Of a stretch of DNA of 47,362 nucleotides, positions 43,493 through 47,362 are shown piece by piece. The position numbers and the translations under genes were made by a program. The DNA is from an uncultured Flavobacteriales bacterium (GTDB lineage Bacteria; Bacteroidota; Bacteroidia; Flavobacteriales_D; Parvicellaceae). The stretch lies in the NCBI GenBank assembly GCA_938075455.1, contig CALJHN010000017.1, positions 1 through 47,362 on the forward strand, given 5' to 3'. Position 1 is the first letter of the stretch, and every line of letters starts with the position of its first letter. The notes under the pieces are model-generated. The model saw only the letters and a program-made list of their open reading frames with translations. It had not been told where the DNA came from and made no database searches.

Positions 43493-46400
43493 ATGATAAC
43501 ATCTTACTACTCTAAAAGTACAATTCTTAGTTTTATCTTCTTCTCCATATTCACATTTCAATTTGTGAATATTAGTTCTTCTCAATGTATTTGTTCTGGT
43601 GAGGCCGTTTCTGTTACAAACGGTAGTCTTAATGGTTCTGCTGCCAACATGAATAATTCGGTTAAACCAACTGGATGGAGTGCTTTTGGAGGAACTGGCT
43701 CAGGACTTGGAACTAGTTCAAACACAATAGATTGTGCTTCGATTCTATCTTCTTCATGCGACGGTGGAGCTTTTGCCAGATTAGTTTCAAACGGTACAAC
43801 TTTTAATGAAGGAATAACTCAGACCATTTCAGGATTGACTATTGGTGACACTTATCAAGTAACTTTTAGCCAAGCATTAGTATCCCATTGGGCAAGATCT
43901 ACAGGGTATTTTGATGTAACATTTTGCAATTCTACAATAAGTGGGTCTTCCTTATCTCTTCCTTCGTCTGTTCCTGCCCAAACCGCTTGGAATAAAATAA
44001 CTGTTGGTCCATTTATTGCCCAAGCTACAAGCCATAGCTTAAGTTTTTTAGCTAAATCAAATAATGATGGTGACCTTTCATTAGGAAGCTCTCTTCCTAT
44101 GCAAGGTTGTGGATATAATAGTTCCCCGGATTGGACAGATTTACAATTAGATGGAATTTCTATTTGTAGAGCTTGCTCTACTGTCGCGGATGTAACAACA
44201 TTACCCGATATAACATCAGAATGTGAAGTAGCTTCAATTACTGCACCAACTGCAACTAGTAACTGCACAGGATCTATTACAGCAACTACAGATGCTACTT
44301 TTCCAATTACAGCTCAAGGCACGACTGTAGTTACATGGACATATGATGATGGCAACGGAAATACGAGTACTCAGACACAGAACGTAATTATTGGTGATGT
44401 TACAGCACCGGTTGCGGATGTAGCAACGTTGGCAGATTTAACAGCAGAATGTGAAGTAGCTTCGATAACAGCACCAACTGCAACGGATATTTGTATTAAT
44501 ACAGTAACATCACTTTCTAACGCCTCATGGAATGGATATATTACTGCGTCCACCTTTGAGAATGCCAAGGCAGAAGCAATAAGTAGAAATGCAATTGGCA
44601 TGTTTGAAAGCAATCCAAATCAATATCACTTCCTCTTTACTGGACCTTCTACTTATAATAATAGTAATACCACCCAAGTTTGGCAAATTACCTATTCCAC
44701 AGTCACAGGCACAACAAATACTACTTTCCCAATTACAGCACAGGGGACAACAGTAATTACATGGACATATGATGATGGCAATGGAAATACGAGTACACAG
44801 ACACAGAATGTAATTATTGGTTGTAGAGCTTGCTCTACTGTCGCGGATGTAACAACATTACCCGATATAACATCAGAATGTGAAGTAGCTTCGATAACAG
44901 CACCAACTGCAACGGAAGACTGTAATGTCACCCTTAACTTCAATTATACTGGTAGTACGCAAACTTTTACAGTACCTATGGGTGTAACAAGTATTACCAT
45001 TGAAGCTTGGGGAGCTCAAGGTGGTGCTTCGTCAAGTGGTGTAGGTGGTAAAGGTGGATATGCTACTGGTGACTTAAGTGTTACACCTGGTCAAATACTT
45101 AATCTATACGTTGGAGGTCAAAGTGGATATAATGGTGGTGGAGGAGCTGGTATTAACACTGGATGTAGTCAAGCAAATGGTGGAGTGGGAGGAGGAGCTT
45201 CAGATGTAAGAATAAATGGATCGACATTAACAGATAGGGTTATTGTAGCTGGTGGTGGCGGCGGTGCTGGTGGAGACCGTATTTATAATTGTGGACGAGG
45301 TGGTGGTGGTGGTGGTGGTGGCGGTTACTATGGAGGTGGTGGTGGTGTTGGTGGTCATGATCCAAATGTTACCCCTCAAGACCCTGCAAGTCCAGGAACT
45401 CAAACAAATGGTGGTATTGGTGGAGCTACAAATTGGCAAGGTTGTGGTTGTAACAATCAAGGAGGTGATGGAAATTTCGGGAATGGAGGAAATGGTGGGG
45501 GAGAAATACAATCAAGCCAAGTAGCAGATCACATCAGTGTAATTGGAGGTATTGGAGGTGGTTTAACTGGAGGGTATGGATATCTTCCACCTGATTGGAC
45601 AGGAGCAAGTGGTGCAGGAGGTTCATCTTATATTGGAGGAGTCACTGGTGGCTCTACGACAGAGGGATTACGTTCTGAAAATGGTCTAGTAACCATTTCT
45701 TATAATAGCTCAAATTCTATTACGGGCACAACAAATACTATTTTCCCAATTACAGCACAGGGTACGACAGTAGTTACATGGACTTATGACGATGGCAATG
45801 GAAACACAAGTACACAGACGCAGAATGTAATTATTGATGATGTTACAGCACCACAAACTACTTATTTAACTACATCTGTTACGATACCATCTGGCGGTCA
45901 AACGTCTGGCTGGTCACCATGGGTTCACTCATTCTCAGACCCTATACCGTCAGGTAAATATATTACTGGTGTCGATCTTGCTTTCAATGCTGTAGACCAA
46001 GGTTGGGGTGGAACTAATCATAATGCGAGATTGAAGGTAGCTGGGACCCAGATAGGAGCTGTTAGACTTACACATTCACAACAAGCTTTTACCATTAATT
46101 ATACTGGTTCAATACCAGGATATGTATATGGGTCAACAAACAATCTTGAAATGTTTTTTACTGGATGGCCAGGATGGGCTGCGAGGTGGCGAGGTGGTAC
46201 ATTAACCTTTCATTATAATGGTCTGCCAGATATTAATGATGAGTGTGAAGTAACTTCGATAACAGCACCAACTGCAACGGATAATTGTGGAGCAACGATT
46301 ACTGGGACAACTACAGATCCTTTGACTTATAATACACAAGGAACACATGTTATTACTTGGTCGTTTGATGATGGTAATGGTAATATAACCACTGAGACAC

Positions 46401-47362
46401 AGAATGTAATTATTGATGATGTTACAGCACCGGTTGCGGATCTAGCAACGTTGGCAGATGTAACAGCAGAATGTGAAGTAGCTTCGATAACAGCACCAAC
46501 TGCAACGGATAATTGCGGAGGGACTATTACAGCTACTACAGATGCTACTTTTCCAATTACAGCTCAAGGCACGACTGTAGTTACATGGACATATGATGAT
46601 GGCAATGGGAATACGAGTACACAGACACAGAATGTAATTATTGATGATGTTACAGCACCGGTTGCGGATGTAGCAACGTTGGCAGATGTAACAGCAGAAT
46701 GTGAAGTAGCTTCGATAACAGCACCTACTGCAACGGATAATTGTGGAGCAACTTTAAGTGGTCAAGTTGAAGCATCTTCATGTAATTCCCAATGGACACA
46801 AAATTATGTAGGAATTAATTTAAACTTTTATCAATCTAACTTAAACTTATTTACGGTAGGTTCACAGGTTAATATTGGTAATATACAATATTGGATTGAT
46901 GCTATGAATGTTCCTACAAACTGTAATGGTGGTGTTGCATTAATATATATTGCAGATTCACCTTCTCAAGCTGACGGGACATGGAGCACAATAGGAGGAA
47001 CTTTAACATCTCCGGTTACTGTAAATGATTTATGGTCTATAGAATCCTCGGGTTCTTTAATTACAGCTAATACAGATGCTACTTTCCCAATTACAGCTCA
47101 GGGCACAACAGTAGTTACTTGGACTTACGATGATGGCAATGGGAATACGAGTACACAGACACAGAATGTAATTATTGATGATGTTACAGCACCGGTTGCG
47201 GATGTAGCAACGTTGGCAGATATAACAGCAGAATGTGAAGTATCTTCGATAACAGCACCAACTGCAACGGATAATTGTGGAGCAACAATTACAGCTACTA
47301 CAGATGCTACTTTCCCAATTACAGCTCAGGGCACAACAGTAGTTACATGGACTTACGATGAT
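43493..47362 (+). CDS. Giant mosaic surface protein with HYR-like repeats (partial, C-terminus off window)
   Basis: An open frame of exactly 1290 codons runs to the right edge without a stop. Start ATG 43493; signal peptide about 1-34 (STILSFIFFSIFTFQFVN core). An N-terminal jellyroll-like domain (about 40-220, SNGTTFNEGITQTISGLTIG) comes first. At least seven HYR-like units follow: TAPVADVATLADVTAECE, VASITAPTATDNCG, then TFPITAQGTTVVTWTYDDGN. Unrelated domains are inserted: about 334-400; a glycine-rich domain about 480-740 (SITIEAWGAQGGASSSGVGG); about 787-911; and about 1088-1190. It is probably exported by T9SS (C-terminus not visible) and acts as an adhesin. Confidence 0.88.
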   Translation, partial: MITSYYSKSTILSFIFFSIFTFQFVNISSSQCICSGEAVSVTNGSLNGSAANMNNSVKPTGWSAFGGTGSGLGTSSNTIDCASILSSSCDGGAFARLVSNGTTFNEGITQTISGLTIGDTYQVTFSQALVSHWARSTGYFDVTFCNSTISGSSLSLPSSVPAQTAWNKITVGPFIAQATSHSLSFLAKSNNDGDLSLGSSLPMQGCGYNSSPDWTDLQLDGISICRACSTVADVTTLPDITSECEVASITAPTATSNCTGSITATTDATFPITAQGTTVVTWTYDDGNGNTSTQTQNVIIGDVTAPVADVATLADLTAECEVASITAPTATDICINTVTSLSNASWNGYITASTFENAKAEAISRNAIGMFESNPNQYHFLFTGPSTYNNSNTTQVWQITYSTVTGTTNTTFPITAQGTTVITWTYDDGNGNTSTQTQNVIIGCRACSTVADVTTLPDITSECEVASITAPTATEDCNVTLNFNYTGSTQTFTVPMGVTSITIEAWGAQGGASSSGVGGKGGYATGDLSVTPGQILNLYVGGQSGYNGGGGAGINTGCSQANGGVGGGASDVRINGSTLTDRVIVAGGGGGAGGDRIYNCGRGGGGGGGGGYYGGGGGVGGHDPNVTPQDPASPGTQTNGGIGGATNWQGCGCNNQGGDGNFGNGGNGGGEIQSSQVADHISVIGGIGGGLTGGYGYLPPDWTGASGAGGSSYIGGVTGGSTTEGLRSENGLVTISYNSSNSITGTTNTIFPITAQGTTVVTWTYDDGNGNTSTQTQNVIIDDVTAPQTTYLTTSVTIPSGGQTSGWSPWVHSFSDPIPSGKYITGVDLAFNAVDQGWGGTNHNARLKVAGTQIGAVRLTHSQQAFTINYTGSIPGYVYGSTNNLEMFFTGWPGWAARWRGGTLTFHYNGLPDINDECEVTSITAPTATDNCGATITGTTTDPLTYNTQGTHVITWSFDDGNGNITTETQNVIIDDVTAPVADLATLADVTAECEVASITAPTATDNCGGTITATTDATFPITAQGTTVVTWTYDDGNGNTSTQTQNVIIDDVTAPVADVATLADVTAECEVASITAPTATDNCGATLSGQVEASSCNSQWTQNYVGINLNFYQSNLNLFTVGSQVNIGNIQYWIDAMNVPTNCNGGVALIYIADSPSQADGTWSTIGGTLTSPVTVNDLWSIESSGSLITANTDATFPITAQGTTVVTWTYDDGNGNTSTQTQNVIIDDVTAPVADVATLADITAECEVSSITAPTATDNCGATITATTDATFPITAQGTTVVTWTYDD
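44164..44235 (+). repeat. 72-bp block copied into a later repeat, donor copy
   Basis: Identical to 44821-44892. Here it joins the N-terminal domain (ISICRACSTVADV) to the first HYR unit. Confidence 0.93.
44821..44892 (+). repeat. 72-bp block copied into a later repeat, recipient copy
   Basis: Identical to 44164-44235. Here it gives IIGCRACSTVADV where other units read IIGDVTAPVADV or IIDDVTAPVADV, so the join is a hybrid. Confidence 0.9.
45299..45325 (+). repeat. In-frame GGT tract, (GGT)7-GGC-GGT
   Basis: Nine consecutive Gly codons inside the glycine-rich domain. Because the unit is three bases, slippage changes length but not frame. Confidence 0.9.

Noticed and set aside
43855..44943. 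Minus-strand frames opposite the HYR repeats, with the string VAVGAVIEATSHS repeated
   Set aside because: Their repeat is the mirror of the HYR coding repeat; no start signals or family motifs.
45227..45511. Long frames antisense and in other frames to the glycine-rich domain (for example Thr- or Val-rich products)
   Set aside because: They are by-products of GGT/GGA codon repeats; the + frame from 43493 is continuous and gives recognisable domains.
43493..47362. CRISPR array
   Set aside because: The regularly recurring blocks are protein-coding HYR repeats in one frame, with domain-sized gaps, not 25-40 bp repeats with similar-size spacers.

Overview
The window is AT-rich and bacterial. 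It reads as part of a Bacteroidota chromosome, most likely a marine or aquatic Flavobacteriales (a Cryomorphaceae/Crocinitomicaceae-like lineage is a guess from gene style, not a measurement). The evidence is several type IX secretion (T9SS) C-terminal sorting domains, a SprE/PorW-like lipoprotein, TAnnTTTG-type -7 promoter elements, a Lacal_2735-family small protein, a long LysRS with a C-terminal extension and M43/PKD secreted proteases.

Positions 1-4673 (minus strand) hold a fatty-acid/envelope operon: M23 peptidase, DUF177, rpmF, plsX, fabH, accB, accC (accC runs off the left edge). Positions 4798-10534 (plus) hold sprE/porW, a bactofilin, a tandem universal stress protein and lysS.

Positions 10633-16294 form a compact surface-modification cassette: a secreted LysM protein whose lytic-transglycosylase fold has lost its catalytic Glu, two SGNH-family proteins and an MBOAT acyltransferase, tightly packed and overlapping. 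The reading frame of the first SGNH gene extends about 139 codons upstream through a convincing membrane anchor but has no normal start codon; it begins after an in-frame ATG-TAA. A WYL regulator and a YyaL-type thioredoxin-fold protein follow with overlaps.

Positions 19230-24702 are metabolic and housekeeping: a signal-peptide protein, a small lipoprotein, an aldehyde dehydrogenase plus RidA-family pair that looks like the 2-aminomuconate branch of kynurenine breakdown, phosphoglucose/phosphomannose isomerase, lipB and a DEDD exonuclease. Positions 24757-32299 hold an M43 protease with a T9SS tail, rnr, a small protein, methylmalonyl-CoA epimerase, a HAD phosphatase and a TonB-dependent receptor. 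Two tRNA genes (CAT and GGC anticodons) follow.

From about 33.3 kb the window becomes accessory: T9SS-tailed lipase and esterase, two T9SS paralogues with shared flanks, a broken T9SS-type gene, an orphan ribbon-helix-helix protein too short for ordinary ORF calling, small membrane proteins, and at the right edge a long mosaic adhesin-like gene (at least 1290 codons). That gene is built of near-identical HYR-like repeats into which unrelated domains, including a glycine-rich region resembling the ALK/LTK type, are inserted at repeated positions. The best candidates for new biology are the LysM/SGNH/SGNH/MBOAT cassette and the right-edge mosaic protein.
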